From NCBI RefSeq assembly GCF_029962605.1, contig NZ_CP124750.1, forward strand, positions 496,001 to 560,000: DNA of 64,000 nt, written 5' to 3'. Of the stretch, positions 47,955 through 55,549 are shown in pieces. The notes under the pieces were generated by a model. It searched no databases, had not been told where the DNA came from, and saw only the letters and a program-made list of their open reading frames with translations. A program made the translations under genes and the position numbers. Source of the DNA: Serratia sarumanii. Its GTDB lineage: Bacteria; Pseudomonadota; Gammaproteobacteria; Enterobacterales; Enterobacteriaceae. The stretch's first letter is position 1. The number at the start of each line of letters is the position of its first letter.

Positions 47955-49676
47955 TCAGTCATATTTGAATTTGGTTTCCGCGATGCGATACAGCGGTTGC
48001 CAGACGAAGATGATGCACAGCGCCACCAGCGCGCACATGGCGGCGCAGCCCAGCGCGGACTCCGGGTTCTTGCCGGCGTCGGTGACGACGGAAATAAACG
48101 CGCCCAGCCCGGTGGCGCTGAGGGTGGTGCTGCCCCACTGGATCACCTCGGCGGCGATGGCGCTGTTCCAGGCGCCGCCGGCGGCGGAGATGATGCCCGT
48201 CACGATGTAGGGGAAAATCGCCGGCAGCATGTAGTAGCGCCACCAGCGGAAGCGGCGCAGCCCGAAGGTTTCGCTGACCTCGGTGATCTGCGTTGGAATG
48301 GCGGATACGCCGGCGATCACGTTAAACAACACGTACCACTGGGTGCCCAGCATGATCATCGGGATGGCCCACCAGCCGAGATCCTGATGATAAATGGCGA
48401 TGAAGGCGGCGATCAGCGGGTAGAAAATGTTGGGCGGAATGGCCGCCAGGATCTGGATGATCGGCTGGAAGATCTTCACCAGCCGCGGATTCATGCCGAT
48501 CCACACCCCCAGCGGCGTGAAGATCGCCACGCTGAGCAGCATGGCCGCGGCCACGCGCGCGGTGGTGAGCAGCATCCATTCCGGCAGCATGGCGAAGTAC
48601 TGTTTGGGGAAGTATTCCCACAGCCGGTAACCGAACCAGACGCAGGCCAGCACCACGCCGAGATACCACAGGCTGCGCCACAGCCAGTTCCCCTTGGCGG
48701 CGAGCCTGAACAGGCGGTGCAGGCCGAGGGCGTACCACAGCCGCGGCAGCTTGAACAGCCACAGGTCAGCCAGCGCGCGCAGCGTGTGGCCCAGCGCCGC
48801 GCCGACGTGCGAAAAGGCCAGACTGTTGTAGAACCACGGATTGCCGAGCGGCCGGCTGGCGGTGACGTCTTCGTATTTGAAGCGCGCGGTATAGCGCACC
48901 AGCGGGCGGAAAACCAGCTGATCGAGCAGCACGATGTTCGCGGCCAGCGCGACGATCGCATACAGGATCGCCGGCACGTTCTGCTGCGCCAGCGCTTCGG
49001 CGATGTAGGAGCCGACGCCGGGCAGTTCGACCGAGCGATCGCCGACCGGAATGGCTTCGGAGGCCACCAGGGCGAACCAGGCGGCGGATTGCGACACCAT
49101 GGCGTTCCACAGCAGGCCCGGCACCGAATAGATGAACTCCAGCCGCCAGAAGCGTTGCCACGGGTTGTAATTGAAGCTGCGGGCGGCTTCATCCAGCTCC
49201 TTGGGCACGATGCGCAGCGTCTGATACAGCGTCAGCATCATGTTCCAGGCCTGGCCGGTAAACACCGCGAAGATGGCGGTGCACTCCAGCCCCATCACGC
49301 TGTGCGGGTAGAGGTTGAGAAAATACACGGTCGTGAAGGTCAGGAACCCTACCAGCGGCACCGACTCCATAAAGTTGACGAAGGGCAGGATCACCCGGCG
49401 CAGTGGCGTATAGCGTGCGGCCAGCACGGCGAATACTACAGAAAACAGCAGCGACCAGGCCATGCCGAGGAGAAAGCGCATGCTGGTTCTGAGCGAATAA
49501 TAAAGCAGGTTCCAGGCATCAAGACTAATGGCAGAGACGTTTTGTTCATTGAAGTCACCGTGCATGTCACCCCAGGCACGAATAAAAAAGGCAATGAAAA
49601 AAACACCGATGGCGATAACGATAAAGTCATTTAAATAAGACTTTCTGAAAACAGATGTACCCCGGTTATTTTGCAT
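47955..49676 (-). CDS. ABC permease with two fused BPD domains (duplicated anion-type permease)
   Basis: The protein is 573 residues from the ATG at 49676 (MQNNRGTSVF), with AAGG 9 nt upstream; an ATG at 49700 would add eight residues. There are two permease modules. Module 1 spans about 70-290, with EAA-type loop ELDEAARSFNYNPWQRFWRL. Module 2 spans about 370-570, with EAA loop ITEVSETFGLRRFRWWRYY. A cytoplasmic linker joins them. This matches COG4986-like duplicated permeases of the NitT/TauT class, so one polypeptide supplies both channel halves. No periplasmic binding protein is encoded in the block. Confidence 0.88.
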   Translation of the reverse strand: MQNNRGTSVFRKSYLNDFIVIAIGVFFIAFFIRAWGDMHGDFNEQNVSAISLDAWNLLYYSLRTSMRFLLGMAWSLLFSVVFAVLAARYTPLRRVILPFVNFMESVPLVGFLTFTTVYFLNLYPHSVMGLECTAIFAVFTGQAWNMMLTLYQTLRIVPKELDEAARSFNYNPWQRFWRLEFIYSVPGLLWNAMVSQSAAWFALVASEAIPVGDRSVELPGVGSYIAEALAQQNVPAILYAIVALAANIVLLDQLVFRPLVRYTARFKYEDVTASRPLGNPWFYNSLAFSHVGAALGHTLRALADLWLFKLPRLWYALGLHRLFRLAAKGNWLWRSLWYLGVVLACVWFGYRLWEYFPKQYFAMLPEWMLLTTARVAAAMLLSVAIFTPLGVWIGMNPRLVKIFQPIIQILAAIPPNIFYPLIAAFIAIYHQDLGWWAIPMIMLGTQWYVLFNVIAGVSAIPTQITEVSETFGLRRFRWWRYYMLPAIFPYIVTGIISAAGGAWNSAIAAEVIQWGSTTLSATGLGAFISVVTDAGKNPESALGCAAMCALVALCIIFVWQPLYRIAETKFKYD

Positions 49677-49836
49677 AACGCAATACCTTATTTTTCCCAT
49701 AAGAAATCCGTCGGCGCTCGGGGAATATGCCCGGCGACACCAGATAAATACCGCCGTAGCGGTTGAGACAGACGTTGTTTTCGCAGCGGGGCGATGGGTG
49801 GGCCGGCAGAGTGGGAAAGGCCGTCAGAAGGGGAGC

Positions 49837-49891
49837 GGTTGCCGCATTCCGTGTCTTTCAGAATGCAACCTGGATGGCATTACTGAAAGAC
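49837..49891 (-). ncRNA. leader RNA 1: competing stem-loops over the micro-ORF stop
   Basis: Stem A pairs 49853-49861 with 49883-49891 (9 bp). After one bulged base, it continues as 49862-49866 with 49877-49881 (5 bp) around a 10-nt loop. It covers the last codons and stop of the micro-ORF. Stem B pairs 49844-49849 with 49861-49866, extended by 49837-49840 with 49867-49870. B reuses an arm of A, so only one can form. The transcribed loop of A contains CATCC, as in leader 2. There is no T-tract, so translation or processing control is as likely as transcription attenuation. Confidence 0.7.
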
Positions 49892-49933
49892 GCCCAATAG
49901 CATTAGCGTAAAACTAAAACTTTCATCGCCCAT
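49880..49933 (-). CDS. micro-ORF, 17-residue leader peptide 1
   Basis: The peptide MGDESFSFTLMLLGVFQ starts at the ATG at 49933. A strong AGGAGG lies five nt upstream, better than those of most genes around it, which argues that it is translated. Its last three codons and stop lie in the 5' arm of stem A. It is related to leader peptide 2 upstream of the second ATPase. The duplicated-permease gene starts about 200 nt downstream. No function is known. Confidence 0.65.
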   Translation of the reverse strand: MGDESFSFTLMLLGVFQ

Positions 49934-50123
49934 GGGGCCCTCCTCGGTTTAAATATGGCAGGGAAAGGGTAATGTTTTTCGCCAATAAAAAGCAATTGGC
50001 GCCGCGCGGTTTTTACGGTTGATGTGTAACAGGATAAATATTCATTTTTTAATCGCTATATCCGGAAAATAAAATAACGCATTGTGGTGGCGATAAAGAC
50101 GGAAAAAATAAATCGCGGCGAAA

Positions 50124-50157
50124 TAAAACGGCGCGCCTGAAGGGTGCGCGCCGCCGT
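50124..50157 (-). terminator. Rho-independent terminator after the half-OtsA gene
   Basis: The GC-rich inverted repeat ACGGCGCGC (50128-50136) pairs with GCGCGC (50146-50151) and CGT (50155-50157), with a small bulge. On the minus strand it is followed by TTTTATTT. It begins directly after the stop codon at 50161, closing the GS-GNAT-OtsA-like operon. Confidence 0.75.
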
Positions 50158-50160
50158 AAA

Positions 50161-50850
50161 TCAATAAACCTGCCTGCCGTTGATGCCGGCGGGGAAAATG
50201 CCGGTGGCGAAAATATGCCCGTTGGCCTGGATCTGGTCGTCGGGCAGCATCTCCAGCGGGAACTCGCCCGCCAGGCAGTTGAGAAAGGCATTGCGATCGT
50301 CGGTGGTGGTAAAGCCAATCAGATCGTAGAACAGCAGCGACGCGATCAGCTGGCGATGTTCCGGGATGCGCCGCAGCAGCGCCGCCGACGGGAACGGCAG
50401 GTGGAAGAAAAACGCGCAGGCGTTAAGCAGCCCTTGCTCCTTCAGCGCCTGGGCGCAGGGCAGCAGCTGGTAGTCGTCGATGCAGACGATGTCGCCGGGG
50501 CACAGGTGCTCGCAGGCGATATCGGCAAACCGGCGGTTCAGCTGCCGATAGGCGCGGTAGTTTTCCGGCGTGAAGTGCGCCTTCTCCGGCTGGTTGTGGA
50601 ACACCGGCCACAGGCCGTCGTGGTAATAGCCCTGATAGTGGCGGCGAAACTCCTCGATCGACAGCGGAAAGGTCACCTGATCGTAACCGGCGCGCTGCCG
50701 GCAGCTGATCGGGCGCTGCGCGAAATTCTGCACGTCGCCGTTCCAGCCGAGCCACAGCCCCGGTTCGGCATCGGTCGCCAGCGTCTGGCCGGCGCAGGCC
50801 AGATCCTTACCGTCGCACTGCTTGTTGGAAATCAGCACTAAACGAGACAT
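50161..50850 (-). CDS. stand-alone N-terminal half of a GT20 trehalose-6-phosphate synthase-like protein
   Basis: The protein has 229 residues, against about 470 for OtsA. It aligns with the OtsA N-terminal Rossmann domain from the first residue (MSRLVLISNKQ) and includes GLWLGWNG, GLWPVFH, DDYQLLP and FFFHLPFPSAALL. It stops at the point where the UDP-glucose-binding C-terminal domain should begin (FPAGINGRQVY). A terminator follows at once, and no downstream frame continues the homology, so this is not a recent frameshift. OtsA SNR reads SNK here and HDYH reads DDYQ, so normal catalysis is unlikely. It is coupled to GNAT and glutamine-synthetase-like genes. Function unknown. Confidence 0.75.
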   Translation of the reverse strand: MSRLVLISNKQCDGKDLACAGQTLATDAEPGLWLGWNGDVQNFAQRPISCRQRAGYDQVTFPLSIEEFRRHYQGYYHDGLWPVFHNQPEKAHFTPENYRAYRQLNRRFADIACEHLCPGDIVCIDDYQLLPCAQALKEQGLLNACAFFFHLPFPSAALLRRIPEHRQLIASLLFYDLIGFTTTDDRNAFLNCLAGEFPLEMLPDDQIQANGHIFATGIFPAGINGRQVY

Positions 50851-50862
50851 GGGGTCTCCTCA

Positions 50863-51273
50863 TCAGTGAAGGGCGCGCAGGGCGTGTGCCGAACTATCGG
50901 CGCGCCAGGGTGCTTGCAGGGCGGGCAGCGTGACGCGCAGGCCGCGCAAGGCCGGATGCGCCAGGCAGCAGCGCGTCAGCCAGCTTCCCAACCCGACGCC
51001 GCGGTATTCGGCGCTGACGAACAGTTCGCTCACCGAGGCGAAGGTGGCGTAATCGGTCACCATGCGGGCGAAGCCGAGCAGGTGGCGCTTGCGGTACAGG
51101 CCAAAGCACAGGCCGTGGTGCACCAGGCGCTCGGCCGCCGCCCGATCCGGCAAGCTGAGAAAACGTTGGATCGCATCGATATCCAACAACTGCCGATCGG
51201 TGCTGATATGAAAAACGCCTTTGCGCCAGCAGAGCAGCGGCTGCACGGGCGCCCGTTGCGGTTGCATATTCAT
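50863..51273 (-). CDS. GNAT-family acetyltransferase
   Basis: The protein is 136 residues from the ATG at 51273 (MNMQPQRAP) with AAGGA upstream; the frame extends further but reads through the synthetase gene. GNAT motif A is visible as SELFVSAEYRGVGLGSWLTRCCL (about residues 84-106), preceded by the beta-strand LLGFARMVTDYA. It shows the FVS.EYRG.G pattern of small-molecule acetyltransferases. It lies 28 nt after the glutamine-synthetase-like gene and 12 nt before the half-OtsA gene. It may acetylate an amine made or used by the same pathway (inference). Confidence 0.85.
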   Translation of the reverse strand: MNMQPQRAPVQPLLCWRKGVFHISTDRQLLDIDAIQRFLSLPDRAAAERLVHHGLCFGLYRKRHLLGFARMVTDYATFASVSELFVSAEYRGVGLGSWLTRCCLAHPALRGLRVTLPALQAPWRADSSAHALRALH

Positions 51274-51301
51274 GATTATCCTTAGGTTAATGAACCGGGG
51301 G

Positions 51302-52672
51302 TTACAGCATCCAGCCGAGTTCGGCGGCGGTGACCTGTTCCTCGAAGCGGCGCAGTTCGGCGCTTTTGCAGGTGTGCCATAGGGTGCAGAACGCCGGGCC
51401 GAGCAGCTCACGCAGCGGATCGCTGTGGCGGAACAGCGCCAGCGCCTCCTGCTGGCCGAGCGGCAAGGGCGCGGCGTTGTCGCTCTCGCAGCCGTTGGCG
51501 GCGGGCGGCAGCGGCAGCGGGTGTTCCAGCCCGTGCAGCAGGCCGCCGAGCATCACCGCCAGCGCCAGATAAGGGTTGGCGTCGGCGCCGGCCAGGCGGT
51601 ATTCGATGCGCTGGTTGGCGCTGTCGGCGCAGGGCAGGCGCAGCGCCACCGTGCGGTTGTTGTGGCCCCAGGAGGCGCGCAGCGGCACGTGCATGCCGGG
51701 GCGGAAACGGCGAAACGCGTTGATGTTGGGCGCCAGGATCGCCATCGACGCCGGCATCAGCGCCAGCATGCCCGCCATCGCCTGCTGCATGTTGTCGCTC
51801 AGTTCGCCCGGCGCGCCGGTCAGCAGGTTCTCGCCGTGCTCGTTCTGCAGGCTGATGTGAAAGTGCAGCCCGCTGCCGGCGGCGTGGGCGCAGGGCTTGG
51901 CCATAAAGCAGGCGTGCTGGTGATGTTGCTCGGCAATCTGCCGCGTCAGGCGTTTCAGCGCCATGATCTGGTCGCAGGCTTCCAGCACGCGCCGGCTGTG
52001 ATGCAGATTCAGCTCATATTGGCCGGAGGCGGCTTCGGCCACCACGCCGGTCAACGGCAGGTTTTGCAGGCGGGCGTGCCGTTCGATGTCGCTCAGCAGC
52101 GCATGGTGGCGCTCGGGCGCATCCACCGCGAAGCTCTGCGTCGGGCAGGCTTCCGCCTCGGCGGGGTGCTGCGGATCCTGCAGGTAGAACTCCAGTTCGG
52201 CCGCCACCACCGGGAAGCAGTTGCGCTCGTGCAGGCGCTTCAGCACCCGTTGCAGCACCACGCGCGGCTCCAGCTCGCAGGCGCCGCCGTCGGCATTTTG
52301 CATCGTCAGCAGCAGCTGGGCGTGGCGTTCGGGATCGCGCGCGCAGGGGCGCAGCGTGCCGGGCACCGGCAGGCACAGACGGTCCGGCTCGCCCGCCCGC
52401 TGCCCCAGCCCGCTTTCTTCAATCACCCGGCCGTGCAGATCCAGGGCGTAGATCGACAGCGGGAAGTAGCAGCCTTTCTCCAGCCCAAAGGCTTCGGCGA
52501 TCGGCAGCCGCTTGCCGCGCAGCTGGCCGTTCAGATCGTGCAGATAAATATCCAGCTGTTCGGTCTGCGGATAGCGCTGCAGGTAGTGTTCCAGCTCTTT
52601 GTGGAAGGCGCGCGTTGGCGAAGCGGGCAGCTCCGCCAGCAGCGGATTGAAGCCGATGATATTAGAATGCAT
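51302..52672 (-). CDS. glutamine-synthetase family, gamma-glutamylpolyamine synthetase (PuuA)-like
   Basis: The 456-residue protein has a short N-terminal beta-grasp region with LYLHDLNGQLRGKR-type sequence. The catalytic barrel carries ELEFYL, GQYELNL, GSGLHFHISL and RIEYRLAGADANPYLALA, which include the metal and ATP ligands. It lacks the adenylylation loop of GlnA and matches PuuA-like enzymes that join glutamate to an amine. It begins the operon GS-GNAT-half-OtsA. Its ATG overlaps the end of a 20-codon upstream ORF, and its amine substrate is not evident. Confidence 0.88.
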   Translation of the reverse strand: MHSNIIGFNPLLAELPASPTRAFHKELEHYLQRYPQTEQLDIYLHDLNGQLRGKRLPIAEAFGLEKGCYFPLSIYALDLHGRVIEESGLGQRAGEPDRLCLPVPGTLRPCARDPERHAQLLLTMQNADGGACELEPRVVLQRVLKRLHERNCFPVVAAELEFYLQDPQHPAEAEACPTQSFAVDAPERHHALLSDIERHARLQNLPLTGVVAEAASGQYELNLHHSRRVLEACDQIMALKRLTRQIAEQHHQHACFMAKPCAHAAGSGLHFHISLQNEHGENLLTGAPGELSDNMQQAMAGMLALMPASMAILAPNINAFRRFRPGMHVPLRASWGHNNRTVALRLPCADSANQRIEYRLAGADANPYLALAVMLGGLLHGLEHPLPLPPAANGCESDNAAPLPLGQQEALALFRHSDPLRELLGPAFCTLWHTCKSAELRRFEEQVTAAELGWML

Positions 52673-52724
52673 GGCGTGCTCCAGAACGACGACCGGTCAC
52701 GGCCAGAGGCAGGGATAAACGCAT
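52662..52724 (-). CDS. short upstream ORF overlapping the glutamine-synthetase-like start
   Basis: The ATG at 52724 (AAGAGAG about 7 nt upstream) opens a 20-residue frame, MRLSLPLAVTGRRSGARHAF. Its stop lies 11 nt inside the synthetase gene in another frame. Such an overlap would allow translational coupling. It does not resemble the two leader peptides near the ABC genes. It could also be chance. Confidence 0.35.
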   Translation of the reverse strand: MRLSLPLAVTGRRSGARHAF

Positions 52725-52917
52725 GGGACAACTCTCTTGTGAGGCCATAGCGGCGATGTGAAAAGGGTATCTGCGGCGGCAAAAACTGTCTGTAAAAACG
52801 CCGTAACGTTAACGGGGCGCGGAATAAAAATGCCGTAAAGAGCGTGGCGGCGTTGGCGGGTTGGCCGCGCCGGCACGGTCTATACTGGCGAGACGGGCCG
52901 TTGAAGGAGAGATAACG

Positions 52918-53235
52918 ATGAAGAGAATAGGGCTGCTTATCGCCGCGCTGGCCGCGTTCAACGCCACCGCGTCTTCCCCACAGGCGTGGGCCGAGAGCGA
53001 AAGGGCGATGCGAGCCGCCTGCCTGAAAGCCAGCGGGCTAAAAAACGCCAGGGTGGAAGGGGCGATCGTTCACTACGGTGATGACGTCGGCTATTCGGCG
53101 CTGTTTATCGGCGGGCGCTACCCGCAGCCGTTTATGAAAAACAAGCCGGGCAGGGAGCTGTGCTTATATCAGCGCGCCACGCAGAAGGCGGCGGTGCAGG
53201 CGGTGGAGGGGAGCAACGCGTCTGCTCAACCTTGA
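52918..53235 (+). CDS. small exported protein of unknown function
   Basis: The protein is 105 residues from the ATG at 52918, with AAGGAGA seven nt upstream; the frame is open back to 52861 without a ribosome site. A signal peptide (MKRIGLLIAALAAFNATASS...AWA) is followed by a short mature domain with two cysteines (about residues 38 and 82) that could form a disulfide. A TATACT -10 lies at 52881-52886. It resembles small enterobacterial periplasmic proteins but I cannot name a family. Its end overlaps the convergent immunity candidate by 10 nt. Confidence 0.75.
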   Translation: MKRIGLLIAALAAFNATASSPQAWAESERAMRAACLKASGLKNARVEGAIVHYGDDVGYSALFIGGRYPQPFMKNKPGRELCLYQRATQKAAVQAVEGSNASAQP

Positions 53236-53624
53236 TGCTTGATGAGGTAAATAAAAATACAGCCCACGGTGGTAATAATGGCCTCTACGAGTAAAAGTAT
53301 AAAATCCATCGCCAGCCATTTCTGTAGCTCAGGAGAGGCGGTTTTTTGCACGAAATCATAGGTTTTCGCATCGAGCCAAACCTGACCCCTAATCTTGATT
53401 TTTTTCCTCTTCAGGATCCAAAGAAACCACTGTGCCTTCAATGAGGTACCTAGCATGCCGAGGCTATCGGCAAAGGCGACGTAGGGCGGAATAAAATGTC
53501 CGCTGCCGGCGTAACGTTGATAGAAAGCATCAAACTCTTTTTTATAGCGACGGTAACCAATGAATTGGATGAAGGCGCTTAAAACCAGCAATATCAAACA
53601 CGATATGACGATAAATTTCATCAT
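53226..53624 (-). CDS. membrane protein, candidate immunity to the adjacent toxin
   Basis: The 132-residue protein has TM helices at about residues 4-24 and 104-127 and a basic cytoplasmic-type loop between (RRYKK, KRKKIKIRG). Its start overlaps the stop of the upstream toxin-like gene (ATGA), so it is translated with it. Small inner-membrane proteins paired in this way with pore-forming effectors usually act as immunity proteins, which is the inference here. The family is not recognised. Confidence 0.7.
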   Translation of the reverse strand: MMKFIVISCLILLVLSAFIQFIGYRRYKKEFDAFYQRYAGSGHFIPPYVAFADSLGMLGTSLKAQWFLWILKRKKIKIRGQVWLDAKTYDFVQKTASPELQKWLAMDFILLLVEAIITTVGCIFIYLIKHQG

Positions 53625-54625
53625 TCACCTACCACTAACGTCGTCAAATAATCGGAACCCATGCCACCCAGTGTGGATCCTGCGGCGCCTCCTATAGCGG
53701 CTCCAGCGATACCACAAACGATCACTCCTGTTCCTGCTGTTGCTGCACCTAACACAATTGAACAGGCTGCAATCGCAAGACCTGCACCTGCATTTCCCAC
53801 CCAAATCCCCGCCGCAGTACTTGCCGCAAAATGACTGTATCCCTTCACCGCGATCTTGGCGCACTCCTGTTCACGGCCGGTGGTGCAGGCGTTGTAGACG
53901 TCGTTGGTGGTGTTCAGCCCACTCAATCCGATGCCTATCCAGCCGCCGGCTTTCATAAACTTGGCCGCACGGCTGGCGCTGTCGACGTAGTTCGAATAGC
54001 CCTTGATGGCACCGACGCCGGCGGTGCTCCATTCATGCACCAGCGATTTACTGGAGAGCCCCAGCGCGTGTTTGATTTGCGCATATTCTTTCATATTGAG
54101 TTGAGCACGAGTAAGGCGATTCAGTAACGGTTTTAATGTACCGAACAGCCGCGCTCGTTCCACCTGAAACTGCGTGCCAATCAAAGCGCCACTCGTGCGG
54201 AACTGATTTTGGTAGGTTTTTTCAATCTCGACCAGGATATTTTTGATCTGGCTGAAGTAGCGTTCTCCGGCATCCGAAGCCAGCCCGACGACCGTTTCCC
54301 CATAGCTGGTGAAGGCGGCGATAGCGGCGTAATTGCGGTGCAAGAAGGTGGAGAAATCGCTGTCACCGGCTTTCACCGCTTTGCTGGTGCGGCTCTTGGC
54401 CTGCATCAGGGCGGCGATCGGCGTAGATTGATGATGATTGCGCGGATCGGCGACGATCAGCATTTGCCCCGGTTGAACCAGAGGCGTATCGGCATTGAGC
54501 TGCATAAAAAAGCGTGCCGCTTCCGATGGCTTGCCACCGAACAGGTAGTTGGCGTGGAAGGCGAGCGGGCCGGTTTGTTGGGCGATGCAATAACCCGGTG
54601 CGATGTTGCTGGACTTCTGTTCCAT
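53621..54625 (-). CDS. putative membrane-active toxin with LysM-like N-terminus
   Basis: The protein has 334 residues. At about residues 28-62 a LysM-like segment (LNADTPLVQPGQMLIVADP) resembles the delivery-associated region of some T6SS cargo proteins. The middle (90-190) is helical. The C-terminal 90 residues are glycine/alanine-rich hydrophobic helices (AAGIWVGNAGAGLAIAAC and VIVCGIAGAAIGGAAGS), glycine-zipper-like and typical of pore-forming toxins. There is no Sec signal. A small membrane protein overlaps its end. I infer an effector-immunity pair; a specific named family was not recognised. Confidence 0.68.
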   Translation of the reverse strand: MEQKSSNIAPGYCIAQQTGPLAFHANYLFGGKPSEAARFFMQLNADTPLVQPGQMLIVADPRNHHQSTPIAALMQAKSRTSKAVKAGDSDFSTFLHRNYAAIAAFTSYGETVVGLASDAGERYFSQIKNILVEIEKTYQNQFRTSGALIGTQFQVERARLFGTLKPLLNRLTRAQLNMKEYAQIKHALGLSSKSLVHEWSTAGVGAIKGYSNYVDSASRAAKFMKAGGWIGIGLSGLNTTNDVYNACTTGREQECAKIAVKGYSHFAASTAAGIWVGNAGAGLAIAACSIVLGAATAGTGVIVCGIAGAAIGGAAGSTLGGMGSDYLTTLVVGE

Positions 54626-54895
54626 GTCGAAAGCCTCCTTATTTTTAGGAAACTTAACATTTTCTACAGGGTGGTAACAGGTTCTGGCTCACGCTCTCGA
54701 TCGGAGAATCATCTGAAAACATCGACATTTCGCTAAATTTGCCTCTCCTTTCCTTATTTGGTTGAACTGATAGGCGATGGTCCTATCGGTTACTTTTTCG
54801 AGCTGCCAGGCAAAACGCCAATGGCGGTCTGGAGAAAATTATACATTCCGGTCTATCGTCTTGTCATAGATTGTACTCTATAATCAGGAGATGCC

Positions 54896-55246
54896 ATGTG
54901 GACGGTAATGACAACGGAAGAGTTTGATCGGTGGCTCTGTGAACAGGATGAATCGACGCAGGAAAAGGTGTTGGCCGCGCTGGTGATGCTCGAGCGTGCA
55001 GGGCCTTCTCTTCGGCGGCCTTTTGTCGACGTGCTGAAAGGCTCGTTGCATTCCAACATGAAAGAGCTGCGTATTCAGCACAAAGGGCGGCCGATTCGCG
55101 CTTTTTTCGCCTTTGATCCGGCGCGGCAGGCGATTGTGCTGTGTGCGGGCGACAAAACGGGTAATGAGAAGCGGTTTTATAAAGTGATGCTGTCCATCGC
55201 GGATGCGCAGTTCACCCAATATTTGATGTGTTATTTCAAGGAGTAA
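54896..55246 (+). CDS. higB: RelE/HigB-type toxin
   Basis: The 116-residue protein is a RelE/ParE-superfamily toxin of the Gp49/HigB type, with LKGSLHSNMKELRIQHKGRPIRAFFAFDP and KTGNEKRFYKVML. These are mRNA interferases or related inhibitors. Toxin precedes antitoxin, as is normal for hig loci. CAGGAG lies ahead of the ATG, and a TATAAT -10 lies at 54879-54884. The antitoxin gene starts 3 nt after the stop. Confidence 0.85.
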   Translation: MWTVMTTEEFDRWLCEQDESTQEKVLAALVMLERAGPSLRRPFVDVLKGSLHSNMKELRIQHKGRPIRAFFAFDPARQAIVLCAGDKTGNEKRFYKVMLSIADAQFTQYLMCYFKE

Positions 55247-55249
55247 CCC

Positions 55250-55549
55250 ATGAGCACCTTAAAGCAACTGCTGGCCTCCCGCACCCCGGAGAGCCGCCGG
55301 CGCATCGAGGAAATGGCCGAAGAGATGCTGTTTGAAGCGCACCTGCACCAGCTGCGGGAAGCGCTGAATATTTCCCAACAGGAACTGGCGAAAACGCTGG
55401 GTATTTCCCAGCCTTCTGTCGCGGCCATTGAAGGGCGCGGCAATGAGCTGAAGATTTCGACCCTGAAACGCTACGTGGAAGCGATGGGCGGCACGCTGCG
55501 CCTGGACGTTGAGCTGCCGGGCGGCAAGCACGTCGGGTTTACGGTTTAA
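55250..55549 (+). CDS. higA: HigA-type XRE antitoxin
   Basis: The 99-residue protein has an XRE helix-turn-helix at about residues 36-90 (LREALNISQQELAKTLGISQPSVAAIEGRG), preceded by the RRIEEMAEEM helix. It neutralises the preceding HigB-type toxin and probably represses the operon. GGAG lies upstream of the ATG. Its last 11 nt overlap the 3' end of the convergent LysR gene. Confidence 0.87.
   Translation: MSTLKQLLASRTPESRRRIEEMAEEMLFEAHLHQLREALNISQQELAKTLGISQPSVAAIEGRGNELKISTLKRYVEAMGGTLRLDVELPGGKHVGFTV

Noticed and set aside
50049..50318. Possible continuation of OtsA homology in another frame after the half-OtsA stop
   Set aside because: The downstream translation shows none of the OtsA C-terminal motifs, and a terminator stands directly after the stop, so this is not a simple frameshift.
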